From positions 1,765,681 through 1,829,680 of the forward strand of contig NZ_JANFMV010000001.1 of assembly GCF_024385575.1 (NCBI RefSeq): 64,000 bases of DNA, written 5' to 3'. Positions 55,175 to 63,450 of the stretch are shown here, piece after piece (position 1 is the first letter of the stretch; each line of letters starts with the position of its first letter). This DNA is from Rhizobium sp. NRK18 (GTDB lineage: Bacteria > Pseudomonadota > Alphaproteobacteria > Rhizobiales > Rhizobiaceae). Both the position numbers and the translations under genes were made by a program. Under the pieces are notes generated by a model, which did not search any database, had not been told where the DNA came from, and was given only the letters and a program-made list of their open reading frames with translations.

Positions 55175-55486
55175 ATGAATGTGATCGCCAAGTCGGCCCT
55201 TGTTCGGTTTTGGGAAGGTCAGCCGGCGGGATCGCCCCGCAAAGCGGCGCAGGCGGCCATGATGGAATGGTACACGACGGCACCGGATGCCCAGTGGAAC
55301 CATTTTGATGACTTGAAGAAGACCTTCAACTCTGCCGACTACGTGGCAGACGGAAAGGTGGTGTTTGACGTTGGTGGCAACAAGTACCGTATCGTCGGTC
55401 TGGTCGCCTATCGGACCAAACGCATCTTCGTGCTCTTCGTCGGGACGCATGCGGATTATGACAAGATCGACGTGGCGAAGCTTTGA
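55175..55486 (+). CDS. higB: HigB-type toxin, module 2
   Basis: 103 residues of the HigB_toxin family, distinct from module 1: ALVRFWEGQPAGSPRKAAQAA, MMEWYTTAPDAQWNHFDDLKKTF in part, ADYVADGKVVFDVGGNKYRIVG and KRIFVLFVGTHADYDKIDV. These are the usual mRNA-cleaving toxins. The ATG at 55175 is preceded by CTCCTC, an anti-Shine-Dalgarno-like string, so initiation on a leaderless transcript is likely. The antitoxin gene starts 9 bases after the stop. Confidence 0.9.
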   Translation: MNVIAKSALVRFWEGQPAGSPRKAAQAAMMEWYTTAPDAQWNHFDDLKKTFNSADYVADGKVVFDVGGNKYRIVGLVAYRTKRIFVLFVGTHADYDKIDVAKL

Positions 55487-55494
55487 GGTGACCC

Positions 55495-55872
55495 ATGAAA
55501 CTTGATGACTTCAAAACCTTTCAGAGCGAGGCGGAATATCAGGAGGCGCTGATCGCTGTCCGGCCCTTTTTTGAGAGGGAACCGGCTGAAGGCACGGATG
55601 CTGCCGCGCATTTCGATGCGCTGGTGCTCCTGATCGAGGAGTATGAAAGGCGGCATTTTGAAATTCCACGGGCAAAGCCGGTCGACGTCGTGAAGTCGGT
55701 GATGGAGGCCAACAATTACAGCCGCGCCGATCTGATCGCTGTCATCGGCTCGAAGTCCCGGGCCGCCGATCTCCTGAACGGCAAACGGGAAATCAATCTC
55801 GATCAGATCCGCAAGCTGAGCAAGGCGTGGGGTATACCCGCCGGTGCGCTTGTCGGGGACATTGCGGCCTGA
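55495..55872 (+). CDS. higA: HigA-type antitoxin, module 2
   Basis: 125 residues. The N-terminal 60 are helical, with AALVLLIEEYERRHF-like sequence (read as ALVLLIEEYERRHFEIPRA). The C-terminus has the Xre helix-turn-helix: YSRADLIAVIGSKSRAADLLNGKREINLDQIRKL (in part: RADLIAVIGSKSRAADLLNG). GAGGTGACC lies upstream of the ATG at 55495. It should bind HigB and the palindromic operator. It ends 12 bases before the convergent cobK gene. Confidence 0.92.
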   Translation: MKLDDFKTFQSEAEYQEALIAVRPFFEREPAEGTDAAAHFDALVLLIEEYERRHFEIPRAKPVDVVKSVMEANNYSRADLIAVIGSKSRAADLLNGKREINLDQIRKLSKAWGIPAGALVGDIAA

Positions 55873-55883
55873 TTGACTAGGCC

Positions 55884-56558
55884 TCAGGCCTTGATCCTGC
55901 TGATCATGATCACCGGCAATCCGAGGTCTCTTGCAGCGATGATCTTGGCATAGGCGCCGTCGCCACCGGAATTGCGCGCAACGAGATGGCTGATGCGGTG
56001 ATGCTGCATCAGCCTTTTTTCGTCGTCGGGATCGCTTGACGGTTTTGCGAGGACGAGGTCGTGCCGGGTGAAGGAGAGCGGCATTTCCGGCGGGTCGACC
56101 ATGCGGATGACGAAGTGGCAGTCGGTGCGGGCGGCAAAGGGTTCGATATGCTGCCGACCGAGCGCAAGCAGTACCCGAGCGGCGGCGGGCAGGGCCTTGA
56201 CGGCCGCCTCGATGGAGGCAACTTCCGTCCAGTCGTCGCCGGGTAGCTCCTTCCATTGCGGGCGGGTGAGGACTTCCAGCGGTACGTTGGCGCGCCGGCA
56301 GGCTTCGACCGCATTGGCCGATATGGTTCGGGCAAACGGGTGGGTGGCGTCGATGACCTTGGTGATGGCGTTTTCCGAGAGGTAGCGAGCCAGACCCTCG
56401 ATGCCGCCGAAGCCGCCGCTGCGCACCGCGCCGGAAAGGGGCGCGGGTTCCCTGGTCCGTCCGGCAAGCGACGTCGTGACGTCGGCGGTTTTTGACAGCG
56501 TCTCGGCCAATGCGGCTGCTTCGCGCGTGCCGCCGAGGATGAGGATCCTATCCGGCAC
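55884..56558 (-). CDS. cobK: Precorrin-6A reductase
   Basis: 224 residues from the GTG at 56558 (VPDRILILGGTREAAALAE), which overlaps cbiD by 11 bases; a longer in-frame form would lie inside cbiD. CobK/CbiJ features: ILGGTREAAALAETL, VIDATHPFARTISANAVEAC, VLLALGRQHIEPFAAR and ISHLVARNSGGDGAYAKI. It reduces precorrin-6A with NADPH. It is translationally coupled to cbiD. Confidence 0.93.
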   Translation of the reverse strand: MPDRILILGGTREAAALAETLSKTADVTTSLAGRTREPAPLSGAVRSGGFGGIEGLARYLSENAITKVIDATHPFARTISANAVEACRRANVPLEVLTRPQWKELPGDDWTEVASIEAAVKALPAAARVLLALGRQHIEPFAARTDCHFVIRMVDPPEMPLSFTRHDLVLAKPSSDPDDEKRLMQHHRISHLVARNSGGDGAYAKIIAARDLGLPVIMISRIKA

Positions 56559-57678
56559 GGGCGATGATCTTTCCCTGCCTGTCGGTGATGACGATGTCGA
56601 TCGAGATGGGAGCGTCGCGCAGCGTTTCTCGCGCCGTTTGCAACGCCTTCCCGGCGATGCGGGCGGGCAGATCGATGCCGGTTCCCTGAGTCGCTTCAAG
56701 CACTTCGAGCGCAGTGTTCGCAGATTGAATTCGGTCCTTCAGAGATTGATTCAGGTCGTCGCCTTCCATCAGCTTCTCGAAAAAGCTCATATCCACCTGG
56801 CTGCGGCCGGAGTGGAGATCGAGCGCGCCCTGGGCGAGCTTGGTCATCTTGGCAAAGCCGCCGGCGATCGTGAGGCGGGGAACCGGATGCTGGCGCAGAT
56901 ATTTGAGCAGCCCGCCGGCGAAATCGCCCATGTCGAGGAGCGCGCCGTCCGGCAGGCCGTAGAGGTCCTGCGCGGCTTTCTCCGAGGTCGACCCTGTCGC
57001 GCCGAGCACGTGCGTCAGTCCTTCGGCGCGGGCGACATCGATGCCGCGGTGGATCGAATGGATCCAGGCCGAGCAGGAGAAGGGATGGACGATGCCGGTG
57101 GTGCCGAGGATGGAGAGGCCGCCGAGAATTCCGAGCCGGGGGTTCCAGGTCTTTTCCGCGATCTCCTCGCCGCCCGGAATGGAGATGGTGATCATGAGGT
57201 CGGCGGGCAGGCCGAATTCGGCGCAGATTTCCTCTGCCATCTCGGTCATCATCTTGCGCGGCACGGGGTTGATCGCCGGTTCGCCGACCGCGATCGGCAG
57301 GCCGGGTTTCGTCACCGTGCCGACCCCGTCGCCGGCGGCAAAGCGGATACCGCTTCCGGGCGGGAGCGGCCGGGCCATGGCGATTATCGTGGCGCCATGG
57401 GTGACGTCCGGATCGTCGCCGGCGTCCTTGACGATGCCCGCCACGGCGTAGCCGTCGCCAAGGCTTTCGAAGGCCAGCGGAAACGCCGGCTCCTCGCCCT
57501 TCGGCAAGCGGATTGTGACGGGATCGGGAAACTCGCCGGTGATGAGAGCAATCAGCGCCGCCTTGCTTGCCGCCGTAGCGCAGGCGCCCGTCGTCCACCC
57601 CCGCCGAAGCTCGCCTTCGGGCTTGGGCTCGCGCGCAGGTTCCTCGGGGGATGCGGCTATGTCGGGTTCGCTGGTCAT
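56548..57678 (-). CDS. cbiD: CbiD, (cobalt-)precorrin-5B C1-methyltransferase
   Basis: 376 residues. GWTTGACATAASKAALIAL at the start is the CbiD signature. ITISIPGGEEIAEKTWNPRLGILGG (in part: PGGEEIAEKTWNPRLGILGG), GTTGIVHPFSCSAW and TIAGGFAKMTKLAQGALDLHS follow. CbiD belongs to the cobalt-early route but replaces CobF in several aerobes such as Pseudomonas aeruginosa. No cobF is seen in the window. It is the first gene of the minus-strand cbiD-cobK pair, divergent from cobA across 94 bases. Confidence 0.95.
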   Translation of the reverse strand: MTSEPDIAASPEEPAREPKPEGELRRGWTTGACATAASKAALIALITGEFPDPVTIRLPKGEEPAFPLAFESLGDGYAVAGIVKDAGDDPDVTHGATIIAMARPLPPGSGIRFAAGDGVGTVTKPGLPIAVGEPAINPVPRKMMTEMAEEICAEFGLPADLMITISIPGGEEIAEKTWNPRLGILGGLSILGTTGIVHPFSCSAWIHSIHRGIDVARAEGLTHVLGATGSTSEKAAQDLYGLPDGALLDMGDFAGGLLKYLRQHPVPRLTIAGGFAKMTKLAQGALDLHSGRSQVDMSFFEKLMEGDDLNQSLKDRIQSANTALEVLEATQGTGIDLPARIAGKALQTARETLRDAPISIDIVITDRQGKIIARAG

Positions 57679-57772
57679 GGCATGGTTATAGGCGAGGCGG
57701 AAGCGGAGAGAAAGATGAAGATGGGTGCGAGCCAGATTGCATTTTTGCCTGGTTCTTCATAGAGCTTGAGTG

Positions 57773-58579
57773 ATGAACGACATTCTTCTTTCCGGGCTTG
57801 CATCGATGGAGCCGGGACATGTTTGGTTGGCCGGGGCGGGGCCTGGCGATCCGGGGCTTTTGACGCTGCTGGCGGCGAAGGCGCTCGGTGAGGCGGATGC
57901 AATCGTCTACGATGCGCTGGTCAATGAAAGCTGCCTGAAGCTCGCTCGCGCCGACGCAATCCTGGAATATGCCGGCAAGCGGGGCGGGAAGCCTTCCGCG
58001 AGGCAGGCCGACATTTCTCTGCGACTGGTCGAGCTTGCCAAAGAGGGCAAGCGCGTGCTGCGGCTCAAGGGCGGCGATCCCTTCGTGTTCGGACGGGGAG
58101 GCGAAGAGGCGCTGACACTTCTCGCCCACAAGGTGCCGTTCCGTATCGTTCCCGGCATCACGGCAGGTATCGGCGGGCTGGCCTATGCCGGCATCCCGGT
58201 CACGCATCGCGAGGTCAACCACGCCGTCACCTTCCTGACAGGACATGATTCGTCCGGCGTCGTGCCGGACCAGATCGACTGGGAGGCAATCGCGCGCGGT
58301 TCCCGGGTCATCGTCATGTACATGGCGATGAAGCACATGGCGCATATCGCCGACAAGCTGATGGCAGGGGGCCGACGGCCGGACGAAGCCGTCGCCTTCG
58401 TCTGCAACGCGGCGACGGACGATCAGCACGTGCTGGTGACCACGCTTGGGCGGGCTGCCGCCGATCTCGTCGCATCGGGGCTTGAGCCGCCGGCCATCGT
58501 GGTCGTCGGCGATGTGGTGAAGCTGCGTCCATCGCTGTCCTGGTTCGAGCCTGCCCTGATGCGAAAGGCCGCCGAATGA
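57773..58579 (+). CDS. cobA: Uroporphyrinogen-III C-methyltransferase (SUMT)
   Basis: 268 residues (ATG at 57773; a GTG three bases earlier is possible). SUMT motifs: VWLAGAGPGDPGLLTLLAAKAL, VLRLKGGDPFVFGRGGEEALTL in part, IVPGITAGIGGLAYAGIPVTHR and VVVGDVVKLRPSLSWF. It makes precorrin-2, the branch point to cobalamin and siroheme. It starts the plus-strand cobA-cobB-cobC-cobD run, in which every junction overlaps by 1 to 4 bases. Confidence 0.95.
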   Translation: MNDILLSGLASMEPGHVWLAGAGPGDPGLLTLLAAKALGEADAIVYDALVNESCLKLARADAILEYAGKRGGKPSARQADISLRLVELAKEGKRVLRLKGGDPFVFGRGGEEALTLLAHKVPFRIVPGITAGIGGLAYAGIPVTHREVNHAVTFLTGHDSSGVVPDQIDWEAIARGSRVIVMYMAMKHMAHIADKLMAGGRRPDEAVAFVCNAATDDQHVLVTTLGRAAADLVASGLEPPAIVVVGDVVKLRPSLSWFEPALMRKAAE

Positions 58580-59883
58580 GCGGTATCATGATCGCCGCGC
58601 CGTCGTCCGGCGCCGGCAAGACGACCGTGACGCTCGGACTGCTGCGCGCGCTCAAGCGCCGGGGCTTGGCGGTAAAGCCGGGGAAGGTGGGACCGGATTA
58701 CATCGACCCGGCCTTCCATGCGGCGGCCTGCGGCGAGGCCTGTTTCAATTTCGATCCCTGGGCCATGCGTCGGCAATTGCTTGCCGGTCAGGCCGCGCAT
58801 CTGCAGGCGGGCGGCGGGCTTCTCGTCATCGAGGCGATGATGGGGCTTTTCGACGGAGCGGCGGACGGTAGCGGTTCTCCCGCCGATCTTGCGGCGCTTC
58901 TCGGCCTGCCGGTGCTGCTGGTCGTCGATTGCGCCAAGATGTCCCATTCGGTGGCCGCCCTGGTGCGCGGGTTTTCGGGCCACCGCAGCGACATCCGTGT
59001 CGCCGGGCTGATCCTCAACCGGGTTGGCAGCGACCGTCACGAGGCGATGCTGCGGGAGGCGCTGAACCCCCTTGGTCTGCCGATCCTCGCCGTCATCCGG
59101 CAGGATGCCGGGCTGGCGCTTCCGGAGCGGCATCTGGGTCTCGTTCAGGCCGGCGAGCATGCCGGGCTCGAGGCTTTTATCGAGCGGGCCGCAGACGCGA
59201 TCGACGCCTCTTTCGATTTCGAGACGCTTGATGGTCTTGCACCATCCCGATTGACGTCGGCAGCCACCGTCGAAGGCGAGCCGATGAGGCCGCTTGGTCA
59301 GACCATTGCCGTTGCCCGCGACATGGCGTTTGCATTTTCCTACGAACATGTGCTGGCGGGCTGGCGTTCTGCCGGGGCCGAGATCCGGCTCTTTTCGCCG
59401 CTCGCCGACGAAGCGCCGTCTGCGGAGGCGGATGCGGTCTATCTGCCGGGCGGCTATCCGGAATTGCATGCAGCCACGCTCGCGGCGGCATCCGTGTTCC
59501 GGCAGGGGATGCAGGGCGCTGCTTTGCGCGGCGCACGGATTTATGGCGAGTGCGGGGGCTATATGGTGCTCGGCGACGGATTGATCGACGCGGCGGGCGC
59601 CCGGCATGCCATGCTCGGCTTGTTGCCGCTGGTGACCAGCTTTGCCGACAGAAAGCGGCATCTCGGCTATCGGCGCGTCGTTCCGCTTGCCGGCGCGCCC
59701 TTTGAAGGGCCGATGACGGCACATGAGTTCCATTATTCGACCGTGGTCAGCGAAGGCGACGGCGGCCGGCTTTTCCGCGTCAGCGACGCGCTTGGTGCCG
59801 ATCTCGGTGAAGCGGGGCTCGTGCGCGGCAATGTCTGCGGGTCCTATATGCACCTCATCGACCTTGCGGGAGAGAGCCGGTGA
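58576..59883 (+). CDS. cobB: Cobyrinic/hydrogenobyrinic acid a,c-diamide synthase
   Basis: 435 residues. ATPase domain: IAAPSSGAGKTTVTLGLLRAL and KPGKVGPDYIDPAFHAAACG, VIEAMMGLFDGAADGSGSPAD. The C-terminal class I glutamine amidotransferase has its nucleophile in YGECGGYMVLGDGLIDA. It amidates the a and c acetate groups using glutamine and ATP. ATG at 58576 overlaps the cobA stop by 4 bases. Confidence 0.95.
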   Translation: MSGIMIAAPSSGAGKTTVTLGLLRALKRRGLAVKPGKVGPDYIDPAFHAAACGEACFNFDPWAMRRQLLAGQAAHLQAGGGLLVIEAMMGLFDGAADGSGSPADLAALLGLPVLLVVDCAKMSHSVAALVRGFSGHRSDIRVAGLILNRVGSDRHEAMLREALNPLGLPILAVIRQDAGLALPERHLGLVQAGEHAGLEAFIERAADAIDASFDFETLDGLAPSRLTSAATVEGEPMRPLGQTIAVARDMAFAFSYEHVLAGWRSAGAEIRLFSPLADEAPSAEADAVYLPGGYPELHAATLAAASVFRQGMQGAALRGARIYGECGGYMVLGDGLIDAAGARHAMLGLLPLVTSFADRKRHLGYRRVVPLAGAPFEGPMTAHEFHYSTVVSEGDGGRLFRVSDALGADLGEAGLVRGNVCGSYMHLIDLAGESR

Positions 59884-60884
59884 CCGGCGGGATCGTCCAT
59901 GGGGGCGGGCTTGCCGCCGCGGCACGCCGGTTCGGAGGACGCCCGGCCGATTGGCTGGATCTCTCGACCGGGATCAACCCCGTTCCATGCGAAACGCCGG
60001 CTCTTCCGTCAAACGTCTGGCACCGGTTGCCCGACAGCGATCTCTTCGATGCGGCACGGCAGGCGGCTGCTGCCTATTACGGCAGCGGAGCGATCCTGCC
60101 CCTTCCCACACCCGGCACGCAGGCGGTCATCCAGTTGCTGCCGCGCCTTGCCGGGTCCACCGGCCGCGTCGCCATCGTTTCCCCGACTTTCGGGGAGTAT
60201 GCGCGAGTCTTTTCCGCCAACGGATTTGCGGTCGATACCGTCGGCTCGATCGCGGATATCGGCAGCGGCTATGCGGCTGCCGTGGTCGTCAATCCGAACA
60301 ATCCGGATGGACGCAGGTGGTGCCGTGACGACCTCGCAGCCCTTCATGACCGGCTGCAGGCGGATGGCGGGCTGCTGATCGTCGACGAAGCCTTCGGCGA
60401 CGTGCTGCCGGAGATGAGCGTCGCGGGCCAAGTCTCAGCGATGCCGGGTCTCGTCGTGCTGCGCTCCTTCGGGAAGTTCTTCGGTCTCGCCGGATTGCGG
60501 CTCGGCTTCGTCATTGGCGGGCAGGATCTGCTCGATAATCTTGCGGACTGGCTCGGTCCATGGGCGGTGTCCGGGCCGGCGCTGGCGATTGCAGCGGATC
60601 TCTTTGGGTCGGACACGGATGCGGTGCGAAACCGCATTCTCGGCCGCAAGGCCGCATTGGATGCGGTTTTGACAAATGCCGGTCTTGCGACGGTCGGCGG
60701 TACCGCGCTGTTCTCGCTGGTGGAGACGGCCGATGCGCAGAGGCTGTGGCGGCATCTTGCGGAAAACCACATCCTCGTCCGCCGCTTCGACTATCAAGAT
60801 GACTGGCTCAGGGTCGGCCTGGCTGCTGACGAGGCGGGCGACCGGCGTCTCGCCGCTGCGCTTGCCGGTTTCCGGGGGTTCTGA
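59880..60884 (+). CDS. cobC: CobC, PLP-dependent threonine-phosphate decarboxylase-like protein
   Basis: 334 residues from the GTG at 59880, overlapping cobB by 4 bases. Aminotransferase class I/II fold: GGGLAAAARRFGGRPADWLDLSTGINP (in part: DWLDLSTGINPVP), VVVNPNNPDGRRW, LIVDEAFGDVLPEMSV and the PLP-lysine region VLRSFGKFFGLAGLRLGF. In the rhizobial and Pseudomonas nomenclature this is CobC, which provides the (R)-1-amino-2-propanol arm. It is the counterpart of Salmonella CobD. Confidence 0.93.
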   Translation: MTGGIVHGGGLAAAARRFGGRPADWLDLSTGINPVPCETPALPSNVWHRLPDSDLFDAARQAAAAYYGSGAILPLPTPGTQAVIQLLPRLAGSTGRVAIVSPTFGEYARVFSANGFAVDTVGSIADIGSGYAAAVVVNPNNPDGRRWCRDDLAALHDRLQADGGLLIVDEAFGDVLPEMSVAGQVSAMPGLVVLRSFGKFFGLAGLRLGFVIGGQDLLDNLADWLGPWAVSGPALAIAADLFGSDTDAVRNRILGRKAALDAVLTNAGLATVGGTALFSLVETADAQRLWRHLAENHILVRRFDYQDDWLRVGLAADEAGDRRLAAALAGFRGF

Positions 60885-61858
60885 TGGCCGCGCATTTCCT
60901 GACCCTGCTGCTGGCGCTCGTCATTGACCTCGTCGTCGGCGATCCAGACCGGCTGTGGTGGCGCTATCCGCATCCGGTCGTCTGGTTCGGCAAGGCCATT
61001 TCAAGCCTGGAGAAGCTGTTGAACGGAGATCGGCTTGCCGCTGAGACGCGCCGGCAGAACGGTTTCGTCGCTTTGGCGATCCTGCTTCTCGGCGCCTGCC
61101 TTGCCGGCATCCTGATGCACGCCTTCTTCCTGAAGCTGGGTGTCGTCGGCATTCTGCTGGAAGCCGTCGTCGCATCGGTGTTCCTGGCGCAGAAGAGCCT
61201 TTCGGACCATGTCCGGGCTGTCGCCGTCGGATTGCGGACCGGCGGCCTTGAAAGCGGTCGGCAGGCCGTTGCCATGATCGTCGGGCGCGATCCGAAGTCG
61301 CTTGATGAGCCCGGCATATGCCGGGCGGCGATCGAGAGCCTTGCAGAGAATTTTTCCGATGGGACCGTCGCGCCGGCCTTCTGGTTTGCGATCGCCGGGC
61401 TGCCGGGACTGTTTGCCTACAAGATGCTGAACACGGCCGACTCGATGATCGGCCACAAGACGGAGCGCTACCGCGATTTCGGCTTTGCGGCTGCCCGCAC
61501 CGACGATCTTGCCAACTGGCCTGCCGCACGTCTTTCCGTCCTGCTGATCGCACTGGGCGCGCTTGCGGCGAAGGGCAGTGATGCGGCCGTCAACACGGTC
61601 CGGATCGCTCTCCGCGACAACAACCTGCACCGTTCGCCGAATTCCGGATGGCCGGAAGCGGCCATGGCGGGCGCGCTCGACCTGCAGCTTGCCGGGCCGC
61701 GGCGTTATCACGGCGAAGTCGTCATGGAGCCCATGCTGAACGGCGCCGGCAGGACGCATGCATCGGTCAAGGATATCGAAACGGCATTGCGGATCTACTT
61801 GCTCGCATGCTGTGCCCTGACAGTAATCGTACTGGTCATATTTACTTTTAGCTTATGA
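60884..61858 (+). CDS. cobD: Adenosylcobinamide-phosphate synthase (CobD/CbiB)
   Basis: 324 residues with about five membrane segments. CbiB features: LVIDLVVGDPDRLWWRYPHPVVWFGKAIS (in part: GDPDRLWWRYPHPVVWFG), AVAMIVGRDPKSLDEPGICRAAIESLAEN (in part: VGRDPKSLDEPGICRAAIES), GLFAYKMLNTADSMIGH and LHRSPNSGWPEAAMAGAL. It joins the aminopropanol arm to adenosylcobyric acid. Its start overlaps the cobC stop by one base. It is the last gene of the cobalamin locus in this window. Confidence 0.95.
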   Translation: MAAHFLTLLLALVIDLVVGDPDRLWWRYPHPVVWFGKAISSLEKLLNGDRLAAETRRQNGFVALAILLLGACLAGILMHAFFLKLGVVGILLEAVVASVFLAQKSLSDHVRAVAVGLRTGGLESGRQAVAMIVGRDPKSLDEPGICRAAIESLAENFSDGTVAPAFWFAIAGLPGLFAYKMLNTADSMIGHKTERYRDFGFAAARTDDLANWPAARLSVLLIALGALAAKGSDAAVNTVRIALRDNNLHRSPNSGWPEAAMAGALDLQLAGPRRYHGEVVMEPMLNGAGRTHASVKDIETALRIYLLACCALTVIVLVIFTFSL

Positions 61859-61987
61859 TATTTCAAAATTCTCCCGGGCTGCTGGGGCGGTCTTCACCAT
61901 TTCTAGAAGTGGAACGGGATATACGGTCCATTCGTGCGTGACCGTGCGGATAACCGGATGTTCCAACAACAGGCCGAGGGGGCTTTC

Positions 61988-62416
61988 ATGCGTAAACTTC
62001 TTGCTGCTGCGGCGACGCTTTTATGCGCGCAGTTTTTCACGATCGACGCCAGTGCGGCGAACCTGATCGCCAAGATCAATCTTTCCACGCAGACGATGAC
62101 CGTTATCCAGGACGGCCGGACGATGTATCGCTGGAAGGTATCCACGGCGCGCAGCGGATATCGTACGCCGACCGGTTCCTATTCGGCCAAGTGGCTTTCC
62201 AAGAACCACCGCTCGCGCAAGTACAACAATGCGCCGATGCCGTTCTCCATCTTCTTCAATGGCGGCTATGCCGTGCACGGCACCACGGACATTCGTCGGC
62301 TGGGCACGCCGGCATCGCATGGCTGCGTGCGCCTACACCCGCAAAACGCGGCAGTGCTCTATTCGCTGACCCAGGCCAACGGGCTCAGCAATACGCGCAT
62401 CATCATTCAGCGCTGA
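61988..62416 (+). CDS. L,D-transpeptidase (YkuD domain)
   Basis: 142 residues from the ATG at 61988. A signal peptide (LLAAAATLLCAQFFTIDASA) precedes a YkuD domain with STARSGYRTPTGSYSAKWL, AVHGTTDIRRLGTPASHGCVRLHPQNAAVLY (in part: LGTPASHGCVRLHPQNA). The catalytic Cys and the flanking His are in SHGCVRL. Such enzymes make 3-3 crosslinks in peptidoglycan or attach proteins to it in the periplasm. A strong terminator follows. It seems unrelated to the cobalamin genes. Confidence 0.92.
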   Translation: MRKLLAAAATLLCAQFFTIDASAANLIAKINLSTQTMTVIQDGRTMYRWKVSTARSGYRTPTGSYSAKWLSKNHRSRKYNNAPMPFSIFFNGGYAVHGTTDIRRLGTPASHGCVRLHPQNAAVLYSLTQANGLSNTRIIIQR

Positions 62417-62437
62417 CGCTCGCGCATCTTGGCAAAG

Positions 62438-62466
62438 CAAAAGCCGCGGCATCGGACCGCGGCTTT
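62438..62466. terminator. Intrinsic terminator after the L,D-transpeptidase gene
   Basis: AAAAGCCGCGG (62438-62448) and CCGCGGCTTTTT (from 62455) form an 8-bp GC-rich stem extended by A-T pairs and followed by a T run. It lies between convergent genes and may serve both. Confidence 0.9.
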
Positions 62467-62496
62467 TTCGATTTCGGGAGCGTTTTCTCGTTGCAG

Positions 62497-63243
62497 TCAG
62501 TCGTTGCCGGCCGCCCAGGCGAGGCGGTCGAGATGCGGCACGGTCACATGACGGTTGTTCTCGATGACGATAACGCCATCCTTGCGCAGCTTGGTCATCT
62601 GCCGGCTGACAGTCTCGATCGTCAGGCCGAGGAAGTCGGCGATATCGGCGCGCGACAAGGGCAGCTCGAAGGCATTCCGTCTTCCGTGCTCGGGATCGAT
62701 ATGCGTGGCTATGAGGTACAGGAAGCTCGCGACCTTCTCGTGCGCGCTCTTGCGGCCCAGCGTCAGCATCCATTCGCGGGCTTCGTCCAGTTCCTTCAGC
62801 GACTGGGCATGAAGGCGATGCTCCATTTTCGGGGTGCCGGTCAGCATCCGGTCGACCACCGCCTTCGGGAAGGTACAGATCTCGGTGTCGGTGGCCGATT
62901 CGGCCGTGAGTGCGCTTTCTTCCAGGAACGGGCGACCCATGAAATCCGGGGCAAACTGCAGTCCGACGATCTGCTGGCGGCCGTCCGCCATCATCTTCGA
63001 GAGCTTGACCACGCCCTTCAGAATGTTGGAGTAGGAGGTGATTTCCTCGCCCTGGGCGATGATCTCGCGGCCGGCCTCGACGGCCTTGCGGCTCGAATGC
63101 CGGTTGAGTTCCTGCAACTGTTCGGGTGAGAGAACGCCGCAAAGACCGCCGTGGCGGGCCTCGCAGGCGCGGCAGACAACCGGAATTGCAGAGTTGTGAA
63201 TGTCTTCCCGTTCGCGCATGGCCGTTACAGTACTCATCATCAT
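62497..63243 (-). CDS. FNR/FnrN-type oxygen-responsive regulator
   Basis: 248 residues from the ATG at 63243, which has AAGGA 8 bases upstream; an ATG nine bases further out is less well placed. The N-terminal CRACEARHGGLC and a cysteine in the middle (TEICTF) are the four ligands expected for an oxygen-labile 4Fe-4S cluster. A cyclic-nucleotide-like fold follows, then a helix-turn-helix with LSRADIADFLGLTIETVSRQMTKL. The TVSRQ helix recognises FNR boxes. It is divergent from hemN, with two FNR-type boxes between the two genes. It should activate microaerobic genes. Confidence 0.93.
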   Translation of the reverse strand: MMMSTVTAMREREDIHNSAIPVVCRACEARHGGLCGVLSPEQLQELNRHSSRKAVEAGREIIAQGEEITSYSNILKGVVKLSKMMADGRQQIVGLQFAPDFMGRPFLEESALTAESATDTEICTFPKAVVDRMLTGTPKMEHRLHAQSLKELDEAREWMLTLGRKSAHEKVASFLYLIATHIDPEHGRRNAFELPLSRADIADFLGLTIETVSRQMTKLRKDGVIVIENNRHVTVPHLDRLAWAAGND

Positions 63244-63306
63244 CCCCGTCATCCTTAGTCCGGTTGCATTAGCAGAACCAGTACTATCCTATTCCCTCAT
63301 GGTTTT

Positions 63307-63320
63307 TTGACCATGGTCAA
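63307..63320. promoter_or_regulatory. FNR-like inverted repeat (TTGAC-N4-GTCAA)
   Basis: TTGACCATGGTCAA is a perfect inverted repeat with the N4 spacing of an FNR box, but with GAC where GAT is usual. It is 64 bases from the FNR-type gene start, so it could mediate autoregulation. Weaker than the second box. Confidence 0.5.
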
Positions 63321-63371
63321 ATCTGGGGATGCGGGTGTCTTGGCTCCCAGAATTCGATTCCGACTGTGGAA

Positions 63372-63385
63372 TTGATCGATATCAA
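63372..63385. promoter_or_regulatory. FNR box (anaerobox) upstream of hemN
   Basis: TTGATCGATATCAA matches the FNR/FixK consensus TTGAT-N4-ATCAA exactly. It lies 66 bases before the hemN start and between the divergent genes, a position that suits activation of hemN under low oxygen. Confidence 0.88.
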
Positions 63386-63450
63386 TCGCGCCCGCAGTGC
63401 AATCGCCTATCTACTGTTCCTGTCTTTACACGGGAACGAGTGTCGCAATT

